From positions 1-40,859 of the forward strand of contig LKNB01000025.1 in the NCBI GenBank assembly GCA_001564055.1: 40,859 nucleotides of DNA. Direction: 5' to 3'. A program made the translations under genes and the position numbers. How positions within the stretch are numbered: the first letter of the stretch is position 1; each line of letters starts with the position of its first letter. The notes below the pieces were generated by a model. It saw nothing but the letters and a program-made list of their open reading frames with translations. It was not told where the DNA came from and made no database searches. Of this stretch, positions 16,397-26,366 are shown piece after piece. This DNA is from Rhodothermaceae bacterium Tc-Br11_B2g6_7 (GTDB lineage Bacteria; Bacteroidota; Rhodothermia; Rhodothermales; Salinibacteraceae).

Positions 16397-16795
16397 CTAC
16401 GATCCGTCATGTTCGATTTCGAGCACGAGGCCATCCACGTCGCGCACGAAGAGGCGGCCCTGCGTTTCCTGGTAGGGGTGTCCGGCGGCGTCGAGGCGGG
16501 AGCGGAGGGCGGTGTAGGCGTCGGTGGTGAGTTCAAAGCCGAGGTGATGGATACTGCCGCGGCCGGGCACCGACGGGTGAGCCAACTCGCGCATCTCGAT
16601 GATTTCCAGGACGTCGTGCCCGGCTTCGTCGGTGAGCATGGCGCGCTGGCGCCCTTCCCGGATGGGGTCGTCTTCAATGACGCGCAGGGTCAGCCCCAGG
16701 AGGTCCACATAGAAGGCTACCGCGTCATCCAGCGCGGCCGTCATGACGGACGCATGGTTGAGCTGGAGCGAAACGTCGGGAGTGGTGTCTGACAT
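16397..16795 (-). CDS. VOC (glyoxalase/dioxygenase) superfamily protein
   Basis: A 132-residue single-module vicinal-oxygen-chelate protein with two beta-alpha-beta-beta-beta units. Likely metal ligands are His14 (LNHASV), Glu64 (VLEIIE), His83 or His84 (SIHHLGFEL) and Glu126 (LVLEIEHD), in the usual spacing. DAVAFYVDLLGL and VRDVDGLVLEIE are family motifs. This resembles methylglyoxal detoxification (GloA) or related enzymes, but the substrate cannot be read. It is on the minus strand, 32 bases downstream of the large regulator gene, so it could be its co-transcribed partner. Confidence 0.88.
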   Translation of the reverse strand: MSDTTPDVSLQLNHASVMTAALDDAVAFYVDLLGLTLRVIEDDPIREGRQRAMLTDEAGHDVLEIIEMRELAHPSVPGRGSIHHLGFELTTDAYTALRSRLDAAGHPYQETQGRLFVRDVDGLVLEIEHDGS

Positions 16796-16827
16796 GGGTA
16801 AGCGTCATCAAGTGGATACGTCAGGAG

Positions 16828-19755
16828 TCACGCAACGGCGGCCGGATGGCGGAGCCGATCGAGATCAATGTTGAGCCGGTCAATCTTTTTGTAGAGGCCC
16901 TGGCGGGTGAGGCCAAGGGCGTCGGCGGTAGGGGCTACCTGGCCATCAAACCGGGCGAGGGTGTCACGGATGAGGGCGCGTTCAACGTCAGCGAGGGCGT
17001 CGCTCAAGGTCAGGGAAGCATGTTGCAGGCGGTAGCTGAGGGTGTCGGTAGCCGGTCCGGCCTCACGGTTTTGCGACGCCCGAACGAGGCTGGGCGAGAG
17101 GTCGCCTACGTCCAGCATGGGGGCTGGCTCGTTGCGCAGAGGGCCCACCGCGCGCTCAATCTCGTTACGCAGTTGCCGGATGTTGCCCGGCCACGGAGCG
17201 TCCTGCAGAATGGAGCGCACAGCGCCGCTGAGCGTGGGTAGGGGACTACCGGCGGGCAGGAGGTCGCGCATCAGGTGGCGAACGAGCAGCGGGATGTCAT
17301 CGCGCCGTTCGCGCAGCGGCGGCAGGTGCAAATGCAGCACGCGGAGCCGGTCCAGCAATGCCTCATCCATCTGTTGTCGCAGCGCCTCCAGCCCCTCGGT
17401 AGAGGTAGCGATAACCCGCACATCAACCGAAAGCGGCGCGTCGGCTCCTGGCGTCGGGACGGTGCCTTCCCGCAGCGTGTACACGAGCCGCTTCTGCACG
17501 TCGCGCGGGAGCAGATGCACCTGGCGAAGCATAAGCGTCCCGCCATCCGCCCGGGCAAACGCGCAGGCGGTGCTGTTGGCGGATGATACCGACGTTGCCG
17601 GCACGCCATGGCCGAAGAGGCGACCATCGAGGCGGTCCTGCTCAATGTTGGTGCAGTCTACGGTGATGCAGGGGGCCTCTGGGCCAGCGTCGAGGTGGTG
17701 GATACGGGCCGCCAGGGTGCGCTTGCCGGTGCCCGGCTCGCCGGTGAGGAGGACGGGGCTGTGGGTGTGGGCGAGGCGCGCGGCACGGTCCAGCACGGCC
17801 GTCATCGCGGGCGCTCCTGCCACCAGCGTATGAAGCGCGGCGGATGCGGTCCGATCGCTGGCATCGTGTGCGGCCGGAGGGGCGTCGCCGAGGAGGGTAG
17901 CCTGCTGCAATGCCAGCGACACGAGCGGTCGCCAGGGAGCCAGTGCTTCCCATGCATCTGCGACGACCGAGTCGGGACCCGTGAGATATACCGCGAAGCT
18001 GCGGGCGCCATCCTCCGACAGAAAATAAGCTGTTCCTTCCTCGGTGGATTCCGATGTGAACCGCCGCGGGAGCGTGGGCGCGTCGGTGGTGGGCAGCAGG
18101 GTTTGCCAGCCGTCGTCTGCGTGATGGAGGAGCGTCGCCTGGAGGCCGTCGTCGATACGCTGCACAGCGCGCCCTACGTGCTGTGCGATGAGGACCGGGG
18201 AGAGCGCTGCCCGGAACAGGTCGTCTGCCAGGGTAGCGTCCCAGACGGGCTCGTCGCCTGAGGCATGGCGCTCGGACCGCATCTCCGCGATGGCTTCCGG
18301 AAGGTGAGGAATGGCCAGCGCATCGAACTGCGCGGCGGCATCGTCCAGCAGCGCGTGGGCTTCTGCGGGGGCATGGCAGGCAAGCGCCAATCGTTGCCGG
18401 GCGGCGGTAGGGGCGTCACCTATGGCCTCGGCGGCCACAAGCGCCTGCCGGTGCCACACGGTAGCCTCCGCTACGTGGCCTTGCACATCGGCCAGGCGGC
18501 CGCGAATACGGAACCAGTTGGCCGCCAGGGGCACAAGGCGCAGCAGGGCGCGGTGCGGGGTAATCGCCTCAAGCACCTCCTCAGCGCCTGCCAGATCAGA
18601 CTGCAGCACAGCGGTATGAAGCAGGGACAGCAGCGCGCGCAGCTCAAACACCTGATGCCCTGTGCGGCGGGCTTGCCGCAGGGCCTGGGCAGCCGCATCG
18701 CGTGCCTGCTCATAGGCAAACAGCTGGCGATGCAGGAGCGCTTCCGCAAGCTGCAGGCGACAGGCCAGCAGGCGGCTTTCGCGATAGGGCAGCCGCGTCG
18801 TGAGGTCGCTCAGCACAGCTGCCGCCCCATCCCAGTCGGTGCGGGCCATATGGAGGCGGGCCTGCTCCAGCCCCATGATTAGTTCCCCGGTGGCGACGTC
18901 CGAAAGGCGGTCTGCTCCGCGGGTGATGGCGCGCTCCGCATCGGCCCACGCGCCGGCCCGGATGTGCGCGCTGGCCTCTGCCCGCAGCGCGGCCACGTAG
19001 GGGTAGCCGGCCACCTGTACCGCACCTTCCAGCGCATGCCGGGCTGCCTCCGCCGTAGCCACCACCTGAGCGGGCGGATGCCCCAGTTCGTGGCGCAGTG
19101 CGGCTTCGTACGAGAGGCCATGGCCCAGCAGCATCGCATCTTGCACCTGGGTACCGGCCGATTGGAGCATCGCAGCATGGGCCAGACCGTCGTCGTACGC
19201 TCCTTGAAAGGCACAGTCAAGAATGTGCAGGTGGTGCGTCCAGGCGGTGGCCAGCGTATCCTGGATGCGCGCGGCTACCGTTTCTGCCTTGCGCAGCGCC
19301 TCGCGCACCAGAGCGAACTCGTCGATGGTGGTGTAGGCAACCGCCTGACCCAGCAGTGCCCAGCAGGTCCCGGTGCTGTCGGATTCTTCACGGGCGGTGG
19401 CCTCGGCTTCCTGCAGCAGCGCCAAGGCGCGCGGGCCATCGTAGGTGCGGACGTCCCGCCAGGCCCGTGCCCAGCCCATTGCACAGGCCACCGCAGCGCG
19501 TGCATCAGGCCGGAGGGTAGCGCGCGCAGCGCTATTCTCGTACGGTGCCAGCAGCGCCAGCGCGTCCTGCGCTCGTCCTTCCCGCAATACACGGATACGG
19601 GCCAGCAGAGCGCGCACCAGCGCCTGTTCGGCCTGCGCCGCGGAGGCCCCTGCCTGCGCCTCGCTCACGAGTGGCTCCAGCATATGTGCCACGTCCGCTT
19701 GCCGGCCATCGGCCAGCAGCTCGTGCGCCATGGCTATGGACTGGGCATAATGCAA
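16828..19755 (-). CDS. TPR + NtrC-like AAA+ + Fis-HTH protein with degenerate ATPase and no GAFTGA
   Basis: A 975-residue protein. Residues 1 to about 500 are alanine-rich helical repeats of TPR type. A poorly defined region (about 510-640) could be a worn GAF domain. From 644 there is a sigma-54-interaction type AAA+ module with Walker A GEPGTGK (672-678). Where the family has GAFTGA there is FGHGVPATSVSSANS, and the Walker B segment reads GGTLMLRQVHLLP (738-750), with Arg744-Gln745 in place of the acidic pair. Downstream motifs are kept: DRLRVLHLHLPPLRER and WPGNIRQLRNEIE. A Fis-type helix-turn-helix closes the protein (about 928-963, GLTRQGLYKKIDRL). It is probably a DNA-binding regulator that neither hydrolyses ATP nor opens sigma-54 complexes. 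It lies 61 bases after sufT on the same strand. Confidence 0.85.
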   Translation of the reverse strand: MHYAQSIAMAHELLADGRQADVAHMLEPLVSEAQAGASAAQAEQALVRALLARIRVLREGRAQDALALLAPYENSAARATLRPDARAAVACAMGWARAWRDVRTYDGPRALALLQEAEATAREESDSTGTCWALLGQAVAYTTIDEFALVREALRKAETVAARIQDTLATAWTHHLHILDCAFQGAYDDGLAHAAMLQSAGTQVQDAMLLGHGLSYEAALRHELGHPPAQVVATAEAARHALEGAVQVAGYPYVAALRAEASAHIRAGAWADAERAITRGADRLSDVATGELIMGLEQARLHMARTDWDGAAAVLSDLTTRLPYRESRLLACRLQLAEALLHRQLFAYEQARDAAAQALRQARRTGHQVFELRALLSLLHTAVLQSDLAGAEEVLEAITPHRALLRLVPLAANWFRIRGRLADVQGHVAEATVWHRQALVAAEAIGDAPTAARQRLALACHAPAEAHALLDDAAAQFDALAIPHLPEAIAEMRSERHASGDEPVWDATLADDLFRAALSPVLIAQHVGRAVQRIDDGLQATLLHHADDGWQTLLPTTDAPTLPRRFTSESTEEGTAYFLSEDGARSFAVYLTGPDSVVADAWEALAPWRPLVSLALQQATLLGDAPPAAHDASDRTASAALHTLVAGAPAMTAVLDRAARLAHTHSPVLLTGEPGTGKRTLAARIHHLDAGPEAPCITVDCTNIEQDRLDGRLFGHGVPATSVSSANSTACAFARADGGTLMLRQVHLLPRDVQKRLVYTLREGTVPTPGADAPLSVDVRVIATSTEGLEALRQQMDEALLDRLRVLHLHLPPLRERRDDIPLLVRHLMRDLLPAGSPLPTLSGAVRSILQDAPWPGNIRQLRNEIERAVGPLRNEPAPMLDVGDLSPSLVRASQNREAGPATDTLSYRLQHASLTLSDALADVERALIRDTLARFDGQVAPTADALGLTRQGLYKKIDRLNIDLDRLRHPAAVA

Positions 19756-19816
19756 AACGGGCGGCGGTCAAGCGGGTGGTTGCGCGAGGGGCGTGCATAG
19801 CAGAGGAAACAGCGGA

Positions 19817-20152
19817 CTACATAAAGCCAAGCTCCAGACGGGCCTCATCCGACATCATCTCGGGCGTGAACGGCGGGTCGAACGTAAGCTCCAGATCCAC
19901 ATCGGCCACGCCATCCGTGTTGCCCACCGCCTGCTCCACCTGCCCGGGCAAGATGCCTGCCGCGGGGCAGTTGGGCGCTGTGAGCGTCATCGTGACGTGC
20001 ACGGTCTTGTCTTCGGCGATATCCACCCGGTAGATCAGCCCCAGGTCGTAGACGTTGACCGGAATCTCCGGGTCGTAGATCTCTTTGATGTTCTCGATGA
20101 TGCGATCTTCCAATACAATATCATCGGAGAGGTTGGTAATTTCAGCACCCAT
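19817..20152 (-). CDS. sufT: SUF-system Fe-S assembly protein SufT (MIP18/DUF59 family)
   Basis: A 111-residue DUF59 protein. The family motifs are YDPEIPVNVYDLGLIY (26-41) and TLTAPNCPAAG with the conserved cysteine at 62. DVDLELTFDPPFTPEMMSDEARLELG completes the domain. SufT helps maturation of [4Fe-4S] proteins and is usually coded with sufBCDS. Here it is the last gene of the suf run, 54 bases after sufE, consistent with co-transcription. Confidence 0.92.
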   Translation of the reverse strand: MGAEITNLSDDIVLEDRIIENIKEIYDPEIPVNVYDLGLIYRVDIAEDKTVHVTMTLTAPNCPAAGILPGQVEQAVGNTDGVADVDLELTFDPPFTPEMMSDEARLELGFM

Positions 20153-20206
20153 GGGGCGGCTCGTTAGCTTATGGGAGAAGGGGAGCGATCGTAAGGCGGC
20201 GTTGGG

Positions 20207-20644
20207 TCAGGCGGTCTGTCCGTTCTGCGCGAGGGCGTTGGCGTAGGCCTTCATTTGCTGCACCATCGACTGTAGTCCATTCTTGCGGGTGGAGGAGAGG
20301 TGCTCCTTTAGGCCGATCTGCTCAAGAAACTTGACGTCGGCCTTGGCGACGGCCTCCGGTGGTTGGTCGGAGAGGACACGGATGAGGAGGGCAATCAAGC
20401 CTTTCGTGATCATCGCGTCGCTGTCGGCGCGGTAGACGACGTGGCTGTTGGCACGGTCGGGCCGCAGCCACACCTGCGACTGGCACCCGCGGATGCGGAA
20501 GTCGTCGGTCTTGTACTCTTCCTCAATGAGGGGAAGGTCTTTGCCAAGCTCGATCAGGTATTCGTATTTCCCCATCCAGTCATCAAAGAGCATAAACTCG
20601 TTGATGATGGCCTCTTCGCGTTCGGGAATTGAGGTGGTTTCCAT
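20207..20644 (-). CDS. sufE: cysteine desulfuration protein SufE
   Basis: A 145-residue sulfur acceptor that takes persulfide from SufS and passes it to the SufBCD scaffold. The active cysteine is at residue 54 in FRIRGCQSQVWL. The rest follows the family: FDDWMGKYEYLIELGKDLP before it and DVKFLEQIGLKEHLSSTRKNGL after. It starts 24 bases downstream of the sufS stop. Confidence 0.95.
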   Translation of the reverse strand: METTSIPEREEAIINEFMLFDDWMGKYEYLIELGKDLPLIEEEYKTDDFRIRGCQSQVWLRPDRANSHVVYRADSDAMITKGLIALLIRVLSDQPPEAVAKADVKFLEQIGLKEHLSSTRKNGLQSMVQQMKAYANALAQNGQTA

Positions 20645-20667
20645 GGTGGCGGACCGGGCAGGTGGAA

Positions 20668-21927
20668 TTACGAAAGGAGCGGCTGAATACGCTTGAGCGC
20701 TTGCACGAGGCGATCGACGTCGTCGCGTGTGTTGTACAGGGCGAACGAGGCGCGGACCGTACCGGGGATGCCATACCGGTCCATCAGCGGCTCGGTGCAG
20801 TGATGACCCGTGCGGACGGCAATCCCCATCTGGTCGAGGAGCGTGCCGACATCGTACGGGTGCGCGTCGCCCACAAGAAAGGAAATCACGCTGGCCTTCT
20901 CTTGGGCCGTCCCGATGATGCGCAGGCCATCGATCGTCTGCAGCTGCTCAGTCGCATAGGCGAGCAGGTCCGCCTCATGGGCTTGCACCGCATCCATGTC
21001 GAGTCCCTCGATAAAGTCGACGGCAGCGCCCAGCCCGATGGCGCCCTCGATGTGCGGGGTGCCCGCTTCAAATTTGTGCGGGAGGGCATCGTACGTGGTG
21101 CCGTCAAAGCTCACGCGGTCGATCATGTCGCCCCCGCCCTGAAACGGCGGCATGGCATTCAGGAGGTCCTCCTTGCCATAGAGCACGCCGATGCCCGTAG
21201 GGCCAAACATCTTGTGGCCTGAGAAGCAGAAGAAGTCGCAGTCGAGCGCCTGTACGTCTACGCGGCTGTGCTGGGTGGATTGCGCGCCGTCGATCAGGGT
21301 GAGCGCGCCCACGGCGTGTGCATCCGCGATCATCTGCTGCACCGGGTTGATGGTGCCCAGCGCATTCGAGATGTGCCCGATGGCCACAAGGCCCGTCTGC
21401 TCGCCCAGCATATCGGCGTAGGCGTCGTAATCCAGCTCGCCCGCGTCGCTTACCGGGATCACCCGCAGCGTGGCGCCCACACGTTCGCAGAGCATCTGCC
21501 ACGGGACGATGTTGGAGTGGTGCTCCATCTCCGAGACGATGATTTCATCCCCTGCGGAGAGGTGCGACGCCCCGAGGCTGTGGGCGACCAGGTTGATGCC
21601 TTCCGTCGTGCCCCGCGTGAAGATCACCTCGTGCGTGTGCGCCGCATTGATAAAGCGCGCAATCTTTTCCCGCGCGCCCTCATAGGCGTCGGTCGCCACC
21701 TGACTCAGCCGGTGCACGCCGCGGTGGACGTTGCTGTTTTCCTCCGCATAGTACGCCCGGATGCGGTCGATGACCACGTCGGGTTTCTGGGAGGTGGCGG
21801 CGTTGTCCAGGTACACCAGTGGCTGATCCCCATGCACCGTCCGCTGCAGCGTGGGAAACTGAGCCCGGACCTGCGCAACATCGAACGGGCGCGTCAGGGT
21901 GTCTGGGGCATCGACAGAAGTAGGCAT
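20668..21927 (-). CDS. sufS: group II cysteine desulfurase SufS
   Basis: A 419-residue PLP enzyme that removes sulfur from cysteine. The PLP lysine is Lys239 in [11 protein letters not shown]. The catalytic cysteine is Cys377 in the short group II loop [10 protein letters not shown]. Other landmarks are [11 protein letters not shown] near 39-49, [11 protein letters not shown], and [13 protein letters not shown]. The gene sits between sufD (29 bases upstream) and sufE (23 bases downstream), its usual partner. Confidence 0.97.
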   Translation of the reverse strand: MPTSVDAPDTLTRPFDVAQVRAQFPTLQRTVHGDQPLVYLDNAATSQKPDVVIDRIRAYYAEENSNVHRGVHRLSQVATDAYEGAREKIARFINAAHTHEVIFTRGTTEGINLVAHSLGASHLSAGDEIIVSEMEHHSNIVPWQMLCERVGATLRVIPVSDAGELDYDAYADMLGEQTGLVAIGHISNALGTINPVQQMIADAHAVGALTLIDGAQSTQHSRVDVQALDCDFFCFSGHKMFGPTGIGVLYGKEDLLNAMPPFQGGGDMIDRVSFDGTTYDALPHKFEAGTPHIEGAIGLGAAVDFIEGLDMDAVQAHEADLLAYATEQLQTIDGLRIIGTAQEKASVISFLVGDAHPYDVGTLLDQMGIAVRTGHHCTEPLMDRYGIPGTVRASFALYNTRDDVDRLVQALKRIQPLLS

Positions 21928-21956
21928 GGCAGGTGCGGGTGCGTGGTAAAACAGCG

Positions 21957-23297
21957 TTACGCCTGGGGGCCGAAGCGCGCGGTTACGTAGGTGTCAAGGA
22001 GCGCCTCCAGGGCTTCGACCTTCACGTTATCCAGCACGTCGCGGGCGAAGGCCACCAGCAGCAGCGCGCGGGCCTCGGCGTAGCTCAGGCCCCGGCTCTG
22101 GAGGTAAAAGATCGCCTCTTTGTCCAGCGTGCCGGTGGTTGCGCCGTGGCTGCACTCCACGTCGTCGGCATAAATCTCAAGCTCGGGCTTGGAGTAAATG
22201 TCGGCGTCTTCAGAGAGCAGCAGGCTATCGTTCGACTGATACGCGTTGATGCGCTGCGAATCCTGGCGCACCAGCACGCGGCCGTTAAAGACAGCCGTGG
22301 CATCATCATCCACCAGATGCTTGTATAGCTCCGAGCTATAGCAGTCCGGCGCGGCGTGGTCCACCACCGTGTGGTTATCGACGTGCATCCCATCGCGCCC
22401 CAGCACCAGGCCATACAGGTGCGACTCGCAGTGGGCGCCGTCGGGCAGCATGCGCAGGTTGTTGCGCACGAGCTCACCGCTAAAGGTGAACGCGTTGGTG
22501 CGCACCACGCTGTGCTCATGTTGATACCCCTGCGAGGACAGGTGGATAGCCGACTTCGGCCCTTCGTCCTGAATCTCGTAGTGGTCGAGGTGGGCATTCC
22601 GACCGGCGTAGCTTTCCACCACGGCATTGGTGAAGGTGTGCGTATCGGTAATGGCACGGCCTGTCTGGATGATCGTGGCCTGCGCGTTCTCTTCTGCGAT
22701 GAAGAGGTAGCGAGGCTGCAGCATCAGGTCTTCCTCCGCAGCCACGACGCTGACAATGTGGACAGGCTTCTCGAGAACGGTGCTCTTCGGGACGTACACA
22801 AAAGCGCCGTCCTGCGTGAAGGCTGTGTTCAGCGCGATGAAGACGTCGTTCTCGTGGTCGGCGTACTGGCCAACGTGGGCCTCCACCAGGTCGGGATGCT
22901 GGCGCGCCGCCTCAGCAAAGCCGGTCACAATAGCGCCATCGGGCAGCTCTCCGATGGAGGAGAGCGCTTCGTTGAATCGGCCATTCACGAGGACGAGCAC
23001 ATGGGCGTCCAGGTCTGGCACGAGGAAGGGCGCGATGTCATCGGCCGTTACGTGCGGATCGCGCGGGGCAAGCTCCAGCGCATAGTTGCGCTTTAGCACC
23101 TTTTGGATGTTGGTGTACTTGTACGCTTCTGCCTTTCGCTTGGGGAAGCCCAGCGCTTCAAAGCGCTCAATGGCTTCCTTCCGCAGGGTGTGCAGGCGAC
23201 TGTTGGAGCCGTTGAGCGTCGTGCCGTCGGCCGCACGGAAGGCGGTCAGGAAACGCTCTTCAGGCGTGGTTTCTATCTTTTCGAGTGTCTGGGGCAT
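21957..23297 (-). CDS. sufD: Fe-S cluster assembly protein SufD
   Basis: A 446-residue subunit of the SufBC2D scaffold. The C-terminal beta-helix region is typical, with [24 protein letters not shown] near residues 383-407, followed by [16 protein letters not shown]. The N-terminal part has [15 protein letters not shown]. It follows sufC by 45 bases. SufD lacks the catalytic cysteine role of SufB and is needed for iron acquisition in the complex. Confidence 0.95.
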   Translation of the reverse strand: MPQTLEKIETTPEERFLTAFRAADGTTLNGSNSRLHTLRKEAIERFEALGFPKRKAEAYKYTNIQKVLKRNYALELAPRDPHVTADDIAPFLVPDLDAHVLVLVNGRFNEALSSIGELPDGAIVTGFAEAARQHPDLVEAHVGQYADHENDVFIALNTAFTQDGAFVYVPKSTVLEKPVHIVSVVAAEEDLMLQPRYLFIAEENAQATIIQTGRAITDTHTFTNAVVESYAGRNAHLDHYEIQDEGPKSAIHLSSQGYQHEHSVVRTNAFTFSGELVRNNLRMLPDGAHCESHLYGLVLGRDGMHVDNHTVVDHAAPDCYSSELYKHLVDDDATAVFNGRVLVRQDSQRINAYQSNDSLLLSEDADIYSKPELEIYADDVECSHGATTGTLDKEAIFYLQSRGLSYAEARALLLVAFARDVLDNVKVEALEALLDTYVTARFGPQA

Positions 23298-23342
23298 AAG
23301 GCCACTAAAGAATCTAAAGTGATGGGAGCAGGCGGGGGGAGG

Positions 23343-24104
23343 TTACGCCGGTACGGCTTCACCGCGGATCCAGTCGTAACCCTTCTCTTCCAGCTCGATG
23401 GCCAGGTCCTTGCCGCCCGTCTTCACAATCTTGCCATCTACCATCACGTGTACCACGTCCGGCACGATGTAGTCGAGCAGACGCTGGTAGTGCGTGATGA
23501 TGAGGAAGCCGCGGTCTTCGGCGCGGAGCTTGTTGACGCCGTCCGCTACCACGCGCAGCGCATCAATGTCGAGGCCGGAATCCGTCTCATCGAGGATCGC
23601 CAGCTTCGGCTCCAGCATGGCCAACTGGAAGATCTCGTTGCGCTTCTTCTCTCCACCAGAGAAGCCTTCATTTACCGACCGACGCATGAGCTTCGGATCG
23701 AGGCTGACCAGTTCAGCACGCTCGCGCATCAGCTTCATGAAGTCCGCCGCCTTGATTTCCTCCTGCCCTTGGTGTTCGCGCTTGGAGTTGATGGCCTGCT
23801 TCAGAAAGTTCATCATGCTCACGCCGGGCAGCTCGACCGGGTACTGAAACGCCAAAAAGATGCCTTCAAGGGCGCGCTCGTCGGGCTCCAGCTCCAGCAG
23901 GTCTTCACCCAGGTAGTGCACAGAGCCTTCCGAGACCTCGTATTCCTCGCGCCCGGCCAGTACCGAGGCAAGCGTGCTCTTACCGGACCCATTAGGGCCC
24001 ATAATGGCGTGCACCTGCCCACCGTCAATGGTGAGGTCAACGCCTTTGAGAATGTTGGTGTCTTCCACGCTGGCGTGGAGGTTTTTGACTTCAAGAAGTG
24101 CCAT
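23343..24104 (-). CDS. sufC: Fe-S cluster assembly ATPase SufC
   Basis: A 253-residue soluble ABC ATPase of the SufBC2D complex. Walker A is GPNGSGKST (36-44), the signature is FSGGEKKR, and Walker B is LAILDETDSGLD; the SGLD ending is characteristic of SufC. All catalytic residues are kept. It lies 116 bases after sufB; this gap holds no gene. Confidence 0.97.
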   Translation of the reverse strand: MALLEVKNLHASVEDTNILKGVDLTIDGGQVHAIMGPNGSGKSTLASVLAGREEYEVSEGSVHYLGEDLLELEPDERALEGIFLAFQYPVELPGVSMMNFLKQAINSKREHQGQEEIKAADFMKLMRERAELVSLDPKLMRRSVNEGFSGGEKKRNEIFQLAMLEPKLAILDETDSGLDIDALRVVADGVNKLRAEDRGFLIITHYQRLLDYIVPDVVHVMVDGKIVKTGGKDLAIELEEKGYDWIRGEAVPA

Positions 24105-24220
24105 GGGGGTGTAAAGGTATTCGTGTGATGTCTGTTGAAAACGTTAGATCAGAAAAGGGAGGAAATGGGCGCGGGGCCGTTGATGCATGGCCTTGGCGCC
24201 CGTTACCTACCGTTTTCTGA

Positions 24221-25684
24221 TTATCCGACCGAGCCTTCCAGCTCAATGGCCAGCAGTTCGCGGGCTTCGACGGCAAACTCCATCGGTAGCTTCGCGAGGA
24301 TCTCTTTACAGAAGCCATTCACAATCATCTTGATGGCCTCCTCTTCGTTTAGCCCGCGCTGATGGCAGTAGAAGAGCTGATCGTCACCGACTTTAGAGGT
24401 AGTGGCTTCGTGCTCGACTTGCGCCGTCGGGTTGTCAATTTCAATGTAGGGGAAGGTATGCGCGCCACAGCGGTCGCCCAGCAGCATGGAGTCGCACTGG
24501 GAGAAGTTGCGGGCGTTCTTGGCGTTCTTGTTCACCCGCACCAGACCGCGGTAGCTGTTGTCGCTGCGGCCGCCGGAGATCCCCTTCGAGATAATCGTGC
24601 TCTTGGTGTCGTTGCCGATGTGGGTCATCTTCGTGCCCGTGTCAGCCTGCTGATGCCCCTTCGTGAAGGCCACGGAGTAAAACTCGCCGACAGAGCGGTC
24701 GCCCTTCAGGATGACGCTCGGGTACTTCCACGTGATGGACGAGCCCGTCTCCAGCTGTGTCCAGGAGATCTTGGAGTCGTCGCCCTTGCAGAGGCCGCGC
24801 TTGGTTACGAAGTTGTAGATACCGCCCTTGCCCTCCTTAGAGCCGGGGTACCAGTTCTGAATAGTGGAGTACTTGATTTCCGCGTTGTCGTGTGCTATGA
24901 GCTCCACCACGGCCGCGTGCAGCTGGTTTTCGTCGCGCTGCGGCGCGGTGCACCCCTCAAGGTAGCTGACGTAGGAATCATCTTCGGCAATGATGAGCGT
25001 CCGTTCAAACTGCCCGGTGTTCTGCTCATTGATACGGAAGTAGGTGGACAGCTCCATGGGGCAGCGGACGCCCTTCGGGATGTACACAAACGAGCCGTCG
25101 CTAAAGACACACGAGTTGAGGGAGGCAAAGTAATTGTCCGTATACGGAATCACCGAGCCCATGTACTTGCGCACCAGATCCGGGTGCTCGCGGGCTGCCT
25201 CGGAGATGGAGCAAAAGATGACGCCCGCTTTCTTCAGCTCTTCCTTGAAGGTGGTCGCCACTGATACACTGTCCATCACAGCGTCCACCGCTACACCTGC
25301 AAGCTGCTTCTGCTCCTGCAGGGGAATGCCAAGACGCTCAAACGTTTCGAGCAGTTCGTCATCCACCTCGTCGAGGCTGTCGTAACGGGCCTTCCGCTTG
25401 GGGGCGGAGTAGTAGCTAATCTCCTGCAAGTTGGGTTTCACATACTTCAGGTGGGCCCACTCAGGGTACTGGCTCGAGTCCTCCATAATTTTCTTGAAGT
25501 ACCGAAACGCTTTCAGGCGCCATTCCAGGAGCCATTCCGGCTCTTCTTTCTTCGCCGAGATCATGCGCACGGTATCCTCCGTGAGCCCGGGATCGGCAGT
25601 ATCGGCTTCAACGTCGGTCGTCCATCCGTGCTCGTAGTCGGCATCGGCGACGTCCTGCAGGTATTCAGTCTGTGTCGTACTCAT
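24221..25684 (-). CDS. sufB: Fe-S cluster assembly protein SufB
   Basis: A 487-residue scaffold on which [4Fe-4S] clusters form. Typical stretches are [50 protein letters not shown] and SHIG-like [18 protein letters not shown]. It is the first gene of the minus-strand suf operon (B-C-D-S-E-T). No Shine-Dalgarno site precedes the ATG. About 76 bases upstream is a GTAAAC palindrome that overlaps a plausible -35-like TTTACA. Confidence 0.97.
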   Translation of the reverse strand: MSTTQTEYLQDVADADYEHGWTTDVEADTADPGLTEDTVRMISAKKEEPEWLLEWRLKAFRYFKKIMEDSSQYPEWAHLKYVKPNLQEISYYSAPKRKARYDSLDEVDDELLETFERLGIPLQEQKQLAGVAVDAVMDSVSVATTFKEELKKAGVIFCSISEAAREHPDLVRKYMGSVIPYTDNYFASLNSCVFSDGSFVYIPKGVRCPMELSTYFRINEQNTGQFERTLIIAEDDSYVSYLEGCTAPQRDENQLHAAVVELIAHDNAEIKYSTIQNWYPGSKEGKGGIYNFVTKRGLCKGDDSKISWTQLETGSSITWKYPSVILKGDRSVGEFYSVAFTKGHQQADTGTKMTHIGNDTKSTIISKGISGGRSDNSYRGLVRVNKNAKNARNFSQCDSMLLGDRCGAHTFPYIEIDNPTAQVEHEATTSKVGDDQLFYCHQRGLNEEEAIKMIVNGFCKEILAKLPMEFAVEARELLAIELEGSVG

Positions 25685-25759
25685 AGATAGAGACGGGTCG
25701 GAAATGGTCGGAAAGCAGTGAGGGACGCAGGCGAAGTACGTCCACCGGGATCGGCTATT

Positions 25760-25798
25760 TGTAAACGATGGTTTACATCTGTGCCGCTGTGTAAACCT
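25760..25798. promoter_or_regulatory. palindromic operator candidate between sufB and the sufA-like gene
   Basis: TGTAAACGATGGTTTACA (25760-25777) is a perfect 7-4-7 inverted repeat. A half site TGTAAACC lies at 25790-25797, 30 bases away, about three helical turns. On the minus strand, TTTACA within the palindrome is followed 18 bases later by TACTTC, so a repressor bound here could cover the sufB promoter. A second near-perfect copy is at 26331-26348. The 318-base gap 25685-26002 otherwise shows nothing clear. Confidence 0.5.
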
Positions 25799-26002
25799 GC
25801 GACGTCATACCAGGCGGTCAACCGCTCGTTCCCATCTCTTCCCGGGGTTACATAATCCCTTCATCTGATCCGCGGTGCGGTCCGCGGGGCCCATGGAAAC
25901 ACCCTTCTGAACGGGCGGTAGCGTATGAAACAGACTGGTGCTGAGGCCCTGCATCAAGGCCAGTCTGGGAACGCCTCTTTGCTGACGAACGCCTGCTTTG
26001 CC

Positions 26003-26335
26003 ATGTCCATTCAGATCACCGACCGCGCTCACGACCGCATCCGCACCATTGCACGTAATGAGGGTGTATCGTTAGATTCGACGTACTTGCGCGTGGCCGT
26101 CGTGCCCGGCGGATGCTCCGGGCTCACCTATGATATTGGATGGGACACCACCTGCAGGGACTCCGATCGCGTTTTAGAGGCTGAAGGTATTCAGGTCCTG
26201 CTTGACAAACGGAGCTTCCTCTACGTTCAGGATTCCGAGCTCGACTTCACCGATGGACTCGACGGGGACGGCTTTCACTTCACCAATCCGCAGGCCTCAC
26301 GGACGTGTGCTTGCGGCGAATCGTTTGGTATGTAA
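26003..26335 (+). CDS. A-type iron-sulfur carrier (SufA/IscA/ErpA family)
   Basis: A 110-residue carrier that moves assembled clusters to target proteins. The three cluster cysteines are present: Cys38 in VPGGCSGLTY and Cys102 and Cys104 in TCACGESF. The start at 26003 (MSIQITDRA) matches the family's length; an in-frame ATG at 25925 would add 26 unrelated residues. It is divergent from sufB and shares its regulatory gap. A GTAAAC palindrome overlaps its stop codon. I cannot decide between SufA, IscA and ErpA from the sequence, so no symbol is given. Confidence 0.93.
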   Translation: MSIQITDRAHDRIRTIARNEGVSLDSTYLRVAVVPGGCSGLTYDIGWDTTCRDSDRVLEAEGIQVLLDKRSFLYVQDSELDFTDGLDGDGFHFTNPQASRTCACGESFGM

Positions 26336-26348
26336 ACGAATGTTTACG
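26331..26348. promoter_or_regulatory. second GTAAAC palindrome, overlapping the sufA-like stop codon
   Basis: TGTAAACGAATGTTTACG is an inverted repeat of GTAAAC with a 4-base spacer, differing from the palindrome at 25760 only in the spacer and last base. The TAA stop (26333-26335) lies inside it. It sits between convergent genes, so it is not in a promoter position; it may be a distal site for looping or a chance match. Confidence 0.4.
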
Positions 26349-26366
26349 GGTTTTCCGGCCCAGTCG

